In this document: positions 1-41,929 of the stretch, piece after piece
Layout of the letters: every line of letters begins with the position of its first letter
Numbering within the stretch: position 1 is the stretch's first letter
Source: Siphlonurus alternatus
Taxonomy: Eukaryota; Arthropoda; Insecta; Ephemeroptera; Siphlonuridae
Reading direction: 5' to 3'
Assembly: GCA_949825025.1 (NCBI GenBank)
Contig: OX463781.1
Span: forward strand, 3,823,370-3,887,369
DNA length: 64,000 bases
Notes under the pieces: generated by a model
What the model saw: only the letters and a program-made list of their open reading frames with translations
Told to the model about the DNA's origin: nothing
Database searches by the model: none
Made by a program: the position numbers and the translations under genes

Positions 1-294
1 TCGATTACTACAATAATTCAAATCAACAACTTCATCTCTGCAATCGGTTAAATGTGGCGCAACAATTAAATAAACGGTTACATCTTTTCAGACGAATAAC
101 AATTTTTTCAATTGTTGAATTGTTTAAATTAAATAAACAATAAATTTTAAACCAGCAGTTTAGTTCATAATATATGTTAAAATTATAACTATCTTACGTG
201 AATATTTTTATTTGGTGATCTAAGCAAAATATTTTAAGTTAATCAATATTATTTATTTTTAAATCAAGAAAAGTAGCTAAATTTTATTAAATTA
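1..294. other. AT-rich upstream region of gene 1
   Basis: This stretch is AT-rich with no open frame and no repeat that recurs in the window. It presumably holds the 5' UTR and perhaps the promoter of the gene beginning at 295. A TAG at 274-276 lies in frame upstream of the chosen ATG. I see no convincing TATA/Inr pair. Confidence 0.4.
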
Positions 295-1932
295 ATGGAG
301 AACGATAATAATCCTGATGATCAGCGTTCAGCTGAAGAGGAAATTATGTCACAGGAATTATTGAAAGAAAGTGAAGAAACCCTGGAAACGGTGGTTTCCG
401 ATGAGCAAGACATAACCCTTGAAGGTCAAAGTTCACCTGAGCTCTCCGATGATAAAGAAACGTCAGAACCGGTGGTTTCCGGTGAACAAGAAGTAACCCT
501 TGAAGTTCAAAGGTCACCTGAACTCCCCGATGATAAAGAAACGTCAGAACCGGTGGTTTCCGGTGAACAAGAAGTAACCCTTGAAGTTCAAAGGTCACCT
601 GAACTCCCCGATGATAAAGAAACGTCAGAACCGGTGGTTTCCGGTGAACAAGAAGTAACCCTTGAAGTTCAAAGGTCACCTGAACTCCCCGATGATAAAG
701 AAACGTCAGAACCGGTGGTTTCCGGTGAACAAGAAGTAACCCTTGAAGTTCAAAGGTCACCTGAACTCCCCGATGATAAAGAAACGTCAGAACCGGTGGT
801 TTCCGGTGAACAAGAAGTAACCCTTGAAGTTCAAAGGTCACCTGAACTCCCCGATGATAAAGAAACGTTAGAACAGGTGGTTTCCGATGAGCAAGACGTA
901 ACCCTTGAAGGTCAAAGGTCACCTGAGTTTCCTTCGGGTCGAAAATCAGAGATCAGTGACCCAGAAATTGAAGGGGAACTTCAGGAGAAACAATGGGACT
1001 CGACTGACGAGAATTTAAATAAAATCTCAGAAACAAACATCGATGAAAAAATTAATGAAGACACTGAAAATCCTAGTGACATACAAGAATTAGAAAACAA
1101 TTTACCTCTTAATTTAGAATTAAATAATAAAGAATCTGAATTAAATCAAAATTTTCAAACATATTCTATAGATAATACATCGATAACGGATAGTGTAAAT
1201 GAAAAATCATCTTATGTAATTGAAGAATTTAAAGAATCATCTTATTATTTAAAATTTGATATAAATAATAGTGGTACTATATTTAAAATTTATTTACCTA
1301 CATTAAAAAAAATAGTAGAACCTGAACCTAATTATGATTATAAAATACGTCCTAGAAATAAATCACCTATAAGAAAAGCAATTAGAAATGCAGAAGAAAG
1401 AGTTAAAGAACATAATATGTCTTATGGTCATGATAAAGTATATAAAACTGCGGTAAAAACTGGAAATAACCATATCGTGCGTATAGAACGTGCAAGAAGA
1501 ATTAAATTAAGACTTAAATCAAATATTAGTGCTATTAAAGAACTACCTATTTCTCCAGAAAAATATAATCCTCAAGTTGGTAGTAATAAGCGACCCACTG
1601 AATACCCTCCAATGAAGTTTAACTCCCCGAGTCCGAGGGTCGGAGAGGACCGATACGCGGCGAGGCTGCGCGGGTCTCGTGACCAGTACAACCGGCGCTC
1701 AGACGACGCGTGGATTCACAAACTGCGTTCTAGACAACCGCTCAGAGTCGTGGAAAAGCCGATCGTGTTCGCAACCCCGCCCCAGAGGCACGACCCTTGG
1801 CGAGCAGAAGTTAGAGCAAGTCAAGCAGTCAAAACAACACCGTACAAAGAGTACAGTAAAACTGATATGTCTACTTCAAGATCTGTTAGAGTGAAGCAAA
1901 TGAATCTTTCATATAATAAAACATTTTACTAA
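295..1932 (+). CDS. Unrecognised repeat-containing protein, 545 residues
   Basis: An uninterrupted 545-codon frame. The N-terminal third (about residues 28-215) is seven 27-residue acidic repeats, each containing a SPEL(P/S)DDK segment and a VVS(G/D)EQ(E/D) segment. Residues 216-330 are Asn/Glu/Ser-rich, low-complexity and probably disordered. The C-terminal 200 residues are basic (Arg/Lys/Tyr-rich) and look like the most gene-like part. No signal peptide, membrane segment or known catalytic motif is visible, and I do not recognise the family. The start is the first ATG after an in-frame TAG at 274-276; its context is weak, so this could be the last exon of a larger gene. Base composition is patchy: about 960-1590 is very AT-rich, whereas 1600-1830 is GC-rich in the same frame. 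It converges with SKOR. That it is a real gene is inferred from its length and repeat periodicity; its function is unknown. Confidence 0.65.
   Translation: MENDNNPDDQRSAEEEIMSQELLKESEETLETVVSDEQDITLEGQSSPELSDDKETSEPVVSGEQEVTLEVQRSPELPDDKETSEPVVSGEQEVTLEVQRSPELPDDKETSEPVVSGEQEVTLEVQRSPELPDDKETSEPVVSGEQEVTLEVQRSPELPDDKETSEPVVSGEQEVTLEVQRSPELPDDKETLEQVVSDEQDVTLEGQRSPEFPSGRKSEISDPEIEGELQEKQWDSTDENLNKISETNIDEKINEDTENPSDIQELENNLPLNLELNNKESELNQNFQTYSIDNTSITDSVNEKSSYVIEEFKESSYYLKFDINNSGTIFKIYLPTLKKIVEPEPNYDYKIRPRNKSPIRKAIRNAEERVKEHNMSYGHDKVYKTAVKTGNNHIVRIERARRIKLRLKSNISAIKELPISPEKYNPQVGSNKRPTEYPPMKFNSPSPRVGEDRYAARLRGSRDQYNRRSDDAWIHKLRSRQPLRVVEKPIVFATPPQRHDPWRAEVRASQAVKTTPYKEYSKTDMSTSRSVRVKQMNLSYNKTFY
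376..939 (+). repeat. 81-bp in-frame coding minisatellite, seven units
   Basis: Units start at 376, 457, 538, 619, 700, 781 and 862. The five central units are identical or nearly so at the DNA level, while the first and last differ at several codons. This is the pattern of recent expansion of the middle by unequal exchange. Because 81 is divisible by 3, the repeat also opens a long antisense frame that is not a gene. Confidence 0.95.
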
Positions 1933-1976
1933 AGATAATTTTGATATAGATTTGTTTTATTATAAATTATGTATTA

Positions 1977-1982
1977 ATTAAA
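1977..1982 (+). promoter_or_regulatory. Possible ATTAAA poly(A) signal of gene 1
   Basis: ATTAAA lies 45 bp past the stop codon. No AATAAA occurs before the next repeat. In DNA this AT-rich the match alone is weak evidence. Confidence 0.3.
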
Positions 1983-2041
1983 ATTAAAATATAATAATAT
2001 TAAAAATTATCATTTTTTCAATTTTGTGTAGTAAATATGTA

Positions 2042-2230
2042 AAGGTGGATTTCCATGGAGCGATGTCAAGCGGGGCTTGGCGGGGTCAGAAAAGCGCACT
2101 TGCTTCAATCTCATATGACGGCCATGTTGGCGATAAAATCGCTCCCCGCAAAGCGAGGAAATCCCGAGCCTCTGATTAGCTGCGGCACACGATTTTCTAA
2201 CTTTCCCCGCTCCATGGAAATGTACCTTGA
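2042..2230. mobile_element. MITE-F copy
   Basis: Terminal inverted repeats AAGGTGGATTTCCATGGAGC and the reverse complement at the other end bound a 190-bp non-coding element. A related copy is at 8525-8760. It sits about 110 bp past the stop of gene 1, so it may be in the 3' UTR or just beyond it. Confidence 0.7.
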
Positions 2231-2668
2231 GAATGAGTTATTTTAAATAAGAGGTAATATGAGGAAAAAATACACGATATATTATTTTATCAACACATTT
2301 TCTTTATTCAACACGTCTGTGCATGTCATTATTACACAAAATGTTCTAACAAAATTGTTGGTATCACAAAAGCAATCAGTACACGATAGATCATAGGGGT
2401 GAAGGTACACTAACATTAAAAAATAAATATCCAATCCAACTATTCTTTAACATGGTCAAATTGGACATTTTTATTTAAAAAGAGTGTTAAGAGATTGGTT
2501 AATAATGAGCGATAATTTAAATTTTACAATACTCTTTTATTTGTGATTATTTTACATATTTTAATAGATAAATTTATTTATATAAATAATATGAACTGGA
2601 GGTAAATTTTAACAATACATGATTTGGGTACTTATTATTATGCAGTTATTTTTTTTTTCTTTTAAAAT

Positions 2669-2726
2669 AAAGGAGCTTTCACATAATCGAAAATTGCTAC
2701 GGCTGTAGATATGTGAAAGCTCCTTA
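2669..2726. repeat. Short hairpin
   Basis: AAGGAGCTTTCACAT pairs with ATGTGAAAGCTCCTT across a short loop. The inverted arms suggest a small foldback element or the remnant of one. Confidence 0.5.
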
Positions 2727-2829
2727 AGAGAATTATAATACGATTTCTTCTTTAATTATTTACAATTTTGTGAAATTAAAAATAATATATGAAATAATTA
2801 TAAGCATTGAATTGAAGTGAAATTATTTT

Positions 2830-2935
2830 GCCCCTTTGAGCGCAAGGTATGCAACCAGTAGAGCCTCGCTGCTCAAAAAATTGCATACTCAGCACGGCGC
2901 AAATGGAGGGCAACATTTTATATTTAACTTTTTTA
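2830..2935. mobile_element. Small foldback element (type shared with 48905-48990)
   Basis: Arms contain GTATGCAAC and GTTGCATAC, with outer segments rich in GCGCAA. A second copy with the same order of motifs is at about 48905-48990, so this is a dispersed element rather than a chance hairpin. Confidence 0.55.
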
Positions 2936-3652
2936 TGACGATGGGACAAAATTTATTTTTACCGATATTTTCATAAATTAATATTGTCTACTGTATATCT
3001 ATATAGCTACTGCGAGAATCATTATCTTGATGTTTGATATAAATGTAAACGTTCGATGTATTTTTTAAAATGCATGATAATTATTAACTTGAACTTAAAT
3101 TTTAAGAACTTTTTCCTACAACATGATTAAATTTAGACACTAAATTAGGTTTTATTAATTAATGATGATGATTTTTAGGTTAAAAAGTTATAATTACACA
3201 ATGTTGATATCACTGAACGAATTAAAATAATAAAAGTTTAACATATTTACATAATACTATATTATTTATATACATAATTTTCTAATATTCACAATTATAC
3301 AACACCCAGAGATATAAGAAAAGTGAAGATTATTACATTTTTAAACGATTAACTTTTTTCAACAAGTTTTATATTATTTTTAATTATGCTTTGAAATTAT
3401 AGCTACTAAAACTGATTTAATTATATCAATTATTTTTTAAGATACAATTTGAAATTTTCATAACGCACTCCTATAGCGCTAATTTTGAATCCTTTTTGCA
3501 ACGCTGTGAAGTTTCGGCCTGTGTTCTAATTTTTGAAAAAATATATTCCATAGAAACAAAATTCAGACAACACAGTGAAAATATATTGACAGTTTCAACA
3601 CAATTGCATTGTATCTACAACGTGCATGAAAAATTTTATTGCATATTTGCAT

Positions 3653-3883
3653 AGAGGCCTCGAGTTATGTATTGCTAATTTTTTTTGTGCTTTTAACAAT
3701 CTAAAACCCTTAAAATCGAGGGGAAACACGCTGTGACGTCATAGTCATGTAATGTTTTCTTTTATGCTTGCATGTTAAATATTTGCATGACTATGACGTC
3801 ACAGCGTCTTTTCCCTCGATTTTAAGGTTGTTAGAGGGTTGAAAATAATCTGAAAAATATTTATAATACATAACTCGAGTCTT
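3653..3883. mobile_element. 230-bp palindromic element with TGACGTCA stems
   Basis: Outer arms read AGGCCTCGAGTTATGTATT and its complement; inner arms carry AAAATCGAGGG and TGACGTCATAG/CTATGACGTCA. A partial, diverged copy of the inner half is at 30385-30510. No coding capacity. It lies downstream of SKOR, between its 3' end and gene 1. Confidence 0.75.
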
Positions 3884-4062
3884 CTATCCAAATATAAAAT
3901 ACAACAATTCATTAAAGTTAACCATCATTGTCTAGTCCATAAGGGCCTCATAAGAGTCCAAATTACTAAATTAGCTAAATACTTTATATATTGTGACGAG
4001 GAATTTGTAGTTTTTGTTCTGCATACTACATATCATCAGTAATTTAAATTAATTTGTAATTT

Positions 4063-4068
4063 TTTATT
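4063..4068 (-). promoter_or_regulatory. Candidate poly(A) signal of SKOR
   Basis: AATAAA on the minus strand, 126 bp past the SKOR stop codon. It is the closest canonical signal I see, but AT-rich surroundings make chance matches common. Confidence 0.4.
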
Positions 4069-4193
4069 AATAATTTTAATCAAAATTTAAAATTTACAAA
4101 GAAACTGTCTTAAACAAATGTAAACAACCATCATGCAATCAACGTATTATAATATATTATATTTAACGATAAAGGAGATAAACACGAAGAGAA

Positions 4194-34423
<30,230 letters not shown>

Positions 34424-34459
34424 CCCTGAAAACATACGCACAGAGGAGTTCAATGCATA

Positions 34460-34712
34460 ATTAAGTTGCGTGGGATCTTCGTTAACGGATGGTCGAGAGT
34501 TCGATCTCAGGCACCGACAAACTTTTCACAAGTGGCGGCTACTAAAAAAAAAAACACTCGTGCATCCGGGAGGTGATTAATGGCATCTTTCATCAATTGC
34601 CGACCATCCTGACTAGTTTCTATGGTTTCCTCAGTCTTATCAGGTGAATGGATTGTAGGCCATGGTCGCCTCAGTTTGGAAGGGTCTTACAAAATCCTAA
34701 GCAATGCTATAA
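34460..34712 (+). mobile_element. tRNA-headed SINE (type 1)
   Basis: The head with B box GAGTTCGATCTC (34498-34509) is followed by GCACCGACAAACTTTTCACA, CATCCGGGAGGTGATTAATG and a body CCGACCATCCTGACTAGTTT. It lies just upstream of SKOR coding exon 1, which starts at 34425. Confidence 0.75.
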
Positions 34713-34828
34713 GGTTAGGTCAACGATGAGCCGGGAATTACTAATTAGAGTATTAAGTCAATAATGACACTATGACATTGTAACCCTACAACAAGGTCTA
34801 TTCGAAACAAAAAACTTAAGTATGTGAG

Positions 34829-35401
34829 ACAATGGTACTATACTAAGGTTCACATTTAAGGTATAGAGATAACGTCAGTCAGCTGTTCGACGTAGGTCCC
34901 TTTGATTAACATGTAAACCTTAGCAAATTCACAAAAAAATTGGAATTTTTTTGAAAGGCCTAAATAAGTATACACCTAAAAGTCATAGAAAAAATTTCAA
35001 AACAATTTGACGAGCCGATTTTTTTAATTAAGATTTTAGTTTGTCTCTCCATGGGAAAGCCCTATGCTGAAAATTTAAAAAAAAAAAAAATGTCTCCTAA
35101 ATTGTTTTGAAATTTTTTCTGTGGATTTTAGGCACTATATAATATCTGCCTCTAAAAAAATTCAGAATTTTTGTGAATTTGCTAATTATATTAATTTAAT
35201 TTGTTAATCAAAGGGAATGTCGAACAGCTGACCAGCGTTATCTCTACCTTAACTTGGTTTACGTCGGAAACGCCCGGGTTTCTTTCTATTCGGACTAGGC
35301 TCGGCCAATGAAATTCTTCGTTACAAACAACACACCAATGACTGAAGACGTTACAAACACGACGAAAACCAAGTTAAATATGAATCAAAGTATAGCACCA
35401 C
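34829..35401. mobile_element. Nested palindromic element
   Basis: Outer arms GGTACTATACTAAGGTTCAC / inverted partner at 35375-35400; inner arms from about 34860 (AGAGATAACGTCAGTCAGCT) to 35250, including TTTGATTAACATGTAA and TTTCAAAACAATTTGACGAG with inverted partners. The inner part is related to 63715-64000. Confidence 0.7.
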
Positions 35402-35429
35402 CAACCTCCTGTAAACATAGGACTCTTGA

Positions 35430-35572
35430 AGGGGCATTCACAAAGCCCTAAGGCCACATTTAGGGCTCGATAATTTAAGACCAGAAATTTTGGGTCTAAA
35501 AAGCATGCCTAAAATCGGGCTTTAAATTATTGAGCCCTAAATATGGCCTTAGGGCTTTGTGAATGCCCCTTT
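35430..35572. mobile_element. FB-G foldback hairpin 3
   Basis: AGGGGCATTCACAAAGCCCT to AGGGCTTTGTGAATGCCCCT; the stem CGATAATTTAA...TTAAATTATTGAG differs from the other members. Confidence 0.88.
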
Positions 35573-35807
35573 TGAAGTGTTGAATCACAGAAAGAGTTCA
35601 ACATAATTTCAATCAATTTTCACCTGGATCGCTAATATTTAAAAGGAGTTTTGTAATATGGAAGGAAAATCGTTGAGAATGGGTACTTCAGATTGTGTCA
35701 CATAAAATTATTGTAGAATATATTTTGAATAAAATATTAGGTAGCCTTTGCATGAGCGTTTTATTTTCTTGTTATCTTTAACACATTTAACAGTTTCATA
35801 TATTATA

Positions 35808-36139
35808 ATGGACAACCTGCATGAAATTATTTTATTGCAGAAATAAATAGAGGGCACCAAATTATGCTACTCTGAAATTTTTTCAGACTTTTTAAGAGTC
35901 CCAGAACTATTTTTAATTAATTAAAGTGCAACCACGTCTCCTGGAGGCGTCAATAGGCGTCCAGGACCTATCCTTTTTATTAAGGCTTCAGGGGTGCCAA
36001 CTTAAATTACAGAACTTTCAATAATTATTTTAAAAAAGTTCCGGGACTAAAAAGAAATCTGAAAAAAAAATTCAGATTAGCATAATTTGGTGCCCTCTAT
36101 TCATTTCTGCAATAAAAAATTTTCATGCAGGTTGTCCAT
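35808..36139. mobile_element. MITE-A copy
   Basis: ATGGACAACCTGCATGAAAT to TTTCATGCAGGTTGTCCAT, flanked by TA on both sides. Sub-terminal TTGCAGAAATAAATAGAGGG and GCCCTCTATTCATTTCTGCA. Confidence 0.9.
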
Positions 36140-36144
36140 TATGT

Positions 36145-37020
36145 AAATTATAGTTGGTAGAACTATATAAAAAAAAGGTCGGAAAAGTTTTTTATTTATT
36201 TTTTATATAAACCTAACTCTGTTGTAGTGCCATGCACTGGATCTCAAATCTACGAATGTTGCTTTATTTTAAAATAAATTAAAGGCATACTACATAGTTT
36301 GTAAGTGTCAAAATTATAATATGATTATTATTACTGATATATATAGCGTCTTTTAATATTTTTTATTAATATTTTGATTCATTTTTTATACTTCTTTTTT
36401 TTTCTTTCTTTGTTTTAGATAAAAGTCATGGGTATTATATTTGGATGTTATCTATTTTTGTTAATATTAGTTTAATTGTCATGAACATATGTTGTCTTGT
36501 ACAATCGAAAAAGTTCGAATAAAGAAAATAAATAAATAAAAAATATGGATTTTCCTTATTTTTTATTATTAATTGATTATTGTTATTTCTTTTGTATTGT
36601 ACTACTACGCTTTCTCTGAGAAGTGATTTGTTCTTATTGGACTGTTTGTAAATCTCCTGTCTCTGACTTGTTATGTATGTATTCATAAGGGAAATATAAT
36701 AAAAAGAAATAGAAGTCACAAGTGGCTTTATATTTTAACTTCCTTCTTAACCCAACCTAAAATTTCTTAGAATTTTCTGTGCCCCTTTCAAACTGATTTA
36801 AAAAAAAAAAAAAGTATATCCTATCGGGAAGTCTGTGTTTATTTCTTATTTATTATTTTTAAATACATTCAAAGGAAAAAAAGGATTAGGTAGACCAAAA
36901 AAAGGTTTGGCTGGGAGGTGATTGCAGAATGTTTGAAGAAAAGGCGTGTCAGAAGAACTTTGTGCAATAGAGAGTATGGAAAGACAAAAGAGCATCATGA
37001 ACGTGTATCTGAAGCAAGTA
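36145..37020. other. AT-rich intergenic sequence
   Basis: A LINE-like 3' tail (AATAAAGAAAATAAATAAAT) is visible at about 36518-36540. Nothing else recognised. Confidence 0.4.
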
Positions 37021-37023
37021 GAG

Positions 37024-37240
<217 letters not shown>

Positions 37241-37985
37241 AAAGGTACAAAGATATTGATACTAATAATTATATTTGGAACTTAAAATAACTTAAGATTA
37301 GGATACAATACAAAAATATACAATTCACAGTGATTTTTACATAAAAAAGCAAAGAAAAATGTTATATTTTTGACACATATATTTTTGAGTATGTAAGAAT
37401 AGACTATACAGTGGAAGTCTATATGTGGAAGGTCGAGGTAATAATGTTGCTGGCTTGCCCCATAAGGGACATGGTGTCATTTATGTATGTATGTAAATAT
37501 TTCTATGGAATTGTTATTGAATAATATATAAAATAATAGAAAATTATCATTATTATCTATAAGTATATTATGAAAATAAAATAACATACAAATAAATAAC
37601 TATTTTATCTACATTTACATAGTTAAATTTTGTATCAACTGAATAATAGATCACCAGCAAGTTGTGTAACATAATCTAACACAGGTGATCAAAGCGACGT
37701 GCGCATGCGCTATCTAACCATGTTTATCTCAGATAAGTTTATTAAGTTAAGTGTGGCACAGCATGCCTCCCCCCTTTCATATTCAATTCTGCCGGCAAAG
37801 TTAAAGTATATTTCCAGACTCGCGCTTCTCGCTGCCAGCAAATCTAATAACACATAAAAATCAGTAGCTTGCGACAAAATAAGACTTCGCTGAATGAACA
37901 CAATGGGGAAAAAGAAGAGAGAGAACACGAAACATTTCCATTACTGAAAAAAAAAACTATTAACTAAAAAATACAGAAGAGTTGA

Positions 37986-37988
<3 letters not shown>

Positions 37989-38057
<69 letters not shown>

Positions 38058-38190
38058 GGGGGGAGAGAGAGAGGGAGGGAGAGAGAGGCAGGGATAGAGA
38101 GGGAGAGAGAGCTAGGGGGAGAGAGAGGGATACAGGGATAGAGGGGAGAGAGGGAAAGAGATATAGAGAAGGAGAAAGAAAGGAGGAGAG
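37989..38190. repeat. (GA)n array and GA-rich flank
   Basis: Pure GA to about 38052, then degenerate GA/GGGA units. A short (TC)n at 38379-38401 is separate. Confidence 0.95.
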
Positions 38191-38924
38191 AGAGTCAAAA
38201 AGCAGTAAAAGAATGTAAGACACAATGAAATAACATTGGATGAGAGAATAAGAGAGAACATTTGTAAAAAAACAATTTTGTTTTGTGTTGGTTCATCGTC
38301 GCTATAGAAACAAGGTAATAATAACAAAGTGAATTTAATTTCCGGCCTCACTACGGCACAACGTTTGCTTAACACATTCTCTCTCTCTCTCTCTCTCTCT
38401 CCAGTCATTGCGAGTGTAAAATTGAATTATCTTCTCCCAAGAGAGACTCAGTCGGTAGGATGTTGGATGTTGCAAATACAATATAATCTCTCTCTGCTGG
38501 ATGGCTCTTCGCTCTACAATTCCAATTAAAATTGACCTCCCCTTCCTCTTGTCTCTCAATCATTCTCTCAATTCCCCATTCCTATTTATTTTTACATTTA
38601 CATACTTAATGGAAAACTATTTAAAACAAAAAGTTTGATTTATTTAAAAAAATTCATTGTATTGTTATAGAATAATGTGTCAAATATTAATTCAAAAGTT
38701 TAATCAATAATTTAAATTAAAATTTATTATTGAATGTTAATTTATTTCACCTGAGAAGAAAATTAATCGAAGTTCTTCGGGTTTTTTTTTTACCTGGTTT
38801 GAGGTTTTCTTTTTAAATTTTTTATTTTATTTTCTTTTTTTACGAGTAAAAAGTGTGTTGCCTTTTACTGTATAATTTATATGTATTTAATTTTTGCAAT
38901 GTAAAAATTAATAATGATTTTTAA

Positions 38925-39200
38925 GGATAAATTTCAGTTGATTTTGAGATCGGCGCGCCTAAATGCAACAAGACTTGCAGGGGACTTAGAACTCACCATC
39001 AATATAGGTGGCATACAAATTTTAAAGCGAATCTGTTTTATCAGTTTTGTGAAAACTGAGGTTGAAGTTTAGCATTGCCCTTATGGACGGAAACCGGAAA
39101 TGGAGTTGTTGTAAGAAAACCGCCCCCTTCATTTTGCTCAAACCATAAGCGATTAAGTTTTATATCATTTGGTTTTTCAAAATTTATTTCATTCAATTCT
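38925..39200 (+). repeat. REP-D copy
   Basis: AAATTTCAGTTGATTTTGAG, ACAAGACTTGCAGGGGACTT, CACCATCAATATAGG and CATAAGCGATTAAGTTTTA. Confidence 0.78.
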
Positions 39201-39955
39201 GTCATACAAAAAATTCTTTGACTCCGAAGTAACTGAGATTTTTGAAAAGTATATATATTAATAGAAATTAATTTTTGTATATATATTTTTTTTTTTAATT
39301 TTAAAACAATTTTTAAATAATATGACGTCACTCTATTAAGCATTACATTTATATTTAATAAAAAAATGAGTATGAATAAAATATGAAACACCATTTTATG
39401 TTTGGTTGGCTAGAGTAAAATTTAGTTATTTTTATGTCATGTATTTTTTAAATAAAAAAATGTATATTATAAAAAATGCTACAGTGCAGAATGCTTAAAA
39501 AGTTAGAAAATAATCCGCTGTTGGTACATACAGCTTCCAAAAGGATTAAAACTGAATCCTGTGTCATTATGAGATTTTTTTTTACCATATATATATAATA
39601 CTGTATTATGACGGTCGCTACACTGTAGCTTAAATTATTTGTGTGTATAAACAGTAAAAAAAGTCTATTGATGTGAATACACCATGAAAATGTTAACATT
39701 AAATCTGACGATTACACTTTCAATATTTTTTTTAATCTTTTTTGGATACCCCCTTTTTAAAAAACAAGCATGCAAACAAACATTTTGGAGTTCAATGTTT
39801 TTATAAAACACATACATGTCTGTGCGTTTTATTTTTAGAGTTTGAATAATTTTTCGATTAATACAAAGGGAGTGCTTTATATTTAAAACATTTATACCTA
39901 GATATAATATAACAAAATTATTAACAAAAGATTTAACTAAACGGAGCATTCTTTA

Positions 39956-40116
39956 GGTGCGATTCACAAAGCAGTTACTCAGGTTTCTAACCAAGTTTAG
40001 CTTAACCATGTTTAACTATACCTGTTTTGCATGTTAAACCACCTAGTTTAACGTGGTTAAGCTAAACTTGGTTAGAAAACTGGCTATATATATAACTGCT
40101 TCGTGAATCGCACCCC
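39956..40116. mobile_element. FB-G foldback hairpin 4
   Basis: GGTGCGATTCACAAAGCAGT to AACTGCTTCGTGAATCGCACC. Stem GTTTCTAACCAAGTTTAGCT is close to hairpin 1. A TATATATA insert slightly offsets the right arm. Confidence 0.88.
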
Positions 40117-40193
40117 TTATATATTTCTATCTTCAAAAAAATAATTTTGAATCTGAAGAAGAGTAAGTTGTATTGTTTAAGTTTTTATTTTTC

Positions 40194-40464
40194 TATAGTT
40201 GAAATAATTTTCATCTTTTATTCGCTTTTAACATACTCCTCGTCTTTCTAACTCCTAATTTGCAACATTTCCAAGTGAAAAAGATGGGGAAAGACGAGAT
40301 TAAGTATTTTTTTCCTCTTATGGAGTAGGAAATGTTAGAAATATTGTTCCATCCTGTCATCCTCACTTTGAGCGAAGAAGGAATACGATGTGTTTTTGAG
40401 GTAAAAAAACGTTTTAAGATTAGATTTAGACGAGTAAAAGATGAGTTGAAGACGTAGTTTCTCA
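40194..40464 (-). mobile_element. MITE-H copy, inverted
   Basis: TAGTTGAAATAATTTTCATC to GATGAGTTGAAGACGTAGTT; 271 bp. About 300 bp from the forward copy at 40770. Confidence 0.75.
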
Positions 40465-40769
40465 CGTGTACTTAAAATGATTCACTAAAACAAAATTTAA
40501 ACTTATATATATATATACATTTGAAGAAAAATATAAGCGGCGGGGAGGGGGAGAATTTTTATTTCTGTCAGTTCTCAAAAAAATAGTTTTGAAAGTAAAT
40601 TAATTGTTAAAACTTATAGCTTGATTCAACAACATCGTCAGGTATTATAACAAACCAAAAGAATAAGCATCAATATCTCTCTAAAATTTCAATAAAAAAT
40701 AATAAATATTTAAAATAAATAACCAATGAAAAAACTACATTGTAATTAAATAACGAAAACCTGAAGTCA

Positions 40770-41038
40770 CCCTAGTTGAAAAACTACGTCTTCAACTCAT
40801 CTTTAACACGTCTAAACCAGATCTTATTACGTCATTATACCTTAAAAAACACATCTTATTTCCTCCTCGCTCAAAATGAGGATAAAAAAAAGAGACAATT
40901 TTTCCGACATTTTATAATCAATAAGAGGAAAGAAGACATAATCTCGTCTTTTTCCTTCAGAAACCGCCCAGATTCGGAGAAAACAGACGATAAGAGACTT
41001 TAAAGGTGAATAAATATGATATTTTATTCAACTCGGAT
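40770..41038 (+). mobile_element. MITE-H copy, forward
   Basis: CCCTAGTTGAAAAACTACGT to TTTTATTCAACTCGGAT, slightly shortened internally. Confidence 0.78.
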
Positions 41039-41284
41039 AATTACGTCACTTAATTACTTTATTGCTCGAACGTTACCTGCCCGAGCGTTAAGCTCTCCAA
41101 GTTTATGACCCCGCCCCCCTGCTATCTGACCCGACCCTTGACTGGAATGACCCAGATGTTTTATTAGCCAGGTTTATTGCTTCCGTGACCGTCAGCTTGA
41201 CTTGTTATTCACCTGTGGTTTGAAATAATCACAATCAACAATCGTTATAATCATGATGTTATTTTTAATACCGAGCAGTTTAAC

Positions 41285-41445
41285 AAATTGGTTACGCGCC
41301 CGCCTCGAATGAGGAAGGTTGTGGGTTCGAATCCCGGTCTAGGCTGATATACTTTTCACCACTTTTCCATGGTGCATTTGGAGGTGCACCTTAGGGTGTG
41401 CCGGGCTTTCTACTGCAGGTTTCCATGGTTTCTTGTAGCTAAATG
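41285..41445 (+). mobile_element. tRNA-headed SINE (type 3)
   Basis: B-box GTGGGTTCGAATCCCGG at about 41321, preceded by GGTTACGCGCCCGCCTCGAA. No acceptor stem can be formed, so it is not a tRNA gene. The body has CTACTGCAGGTTTCCATGG, a diverged form of the central domain of the other SINEs. Confidence 0.65.
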
Positions 41446-41544
41446 GTAAGAAGTGAATTACGCGGAATTACGTCATGGTCGCTTGCAGCTTGCATTCGCA
41501 CGAGTTTGTCATATAGCAGCAATTTTTGAATTACTACGCAATTT

Positions 41545-41581
<37 letters not shown>

Positions 41582-41825
41582 TTTTAAGCCAACATGGTAA
41601 AAAAATATTAGGAAGTGTACTTTTTATTTGTACAGTAGGTTCCCTTAAATGACGTTTAAAAACTATTGAGTACAACCTATTTATTATTTTATATATTTTT
41701 TTTTATTTTTTTTTTTTTATCCAGAAAATATATTGAACAGTATTCATAATAATCTATTGCATAAAAAATTATATATTTGTGATTCAAAATAAATAATAAA
41801 ATAATGTAAATATATTTCAGAACCT

Positions 41826-41925
41826 GGAAATAGAATAGAATAGAAAATTGCTTTATTGCGGCGAGGTTTAGGCAAGCCCACTCTTACACCTAACCGCCAA
41901 ACATATTTGGGATTTCATTAGTCCC
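41826..41925 (-). repeat. Probable LINE 3' end
   Basis: (TAGAA)n followed by AATTGCTTTATTGCGGCGAG reads on the minus strand as a 3' UTR ending CAATAAAGCAATT and a short repeat tail. No coding part. Confidence 0.4.
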
Positions 41926-41929
41926 TATA

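Noticed and set aside
344..922. 192-codon open frame antisense to gene 1
   Set aside because: It exists only because the 81-bp repeat is a multiple of three, so one stop-free unit is stop-free in all copies. No support as a gene.
41288..41345. tRNA gene
   Set aside because: B box is good but no acceptor stem or complete cloverleaf can be formed, and the sequence continues into a SINE body.
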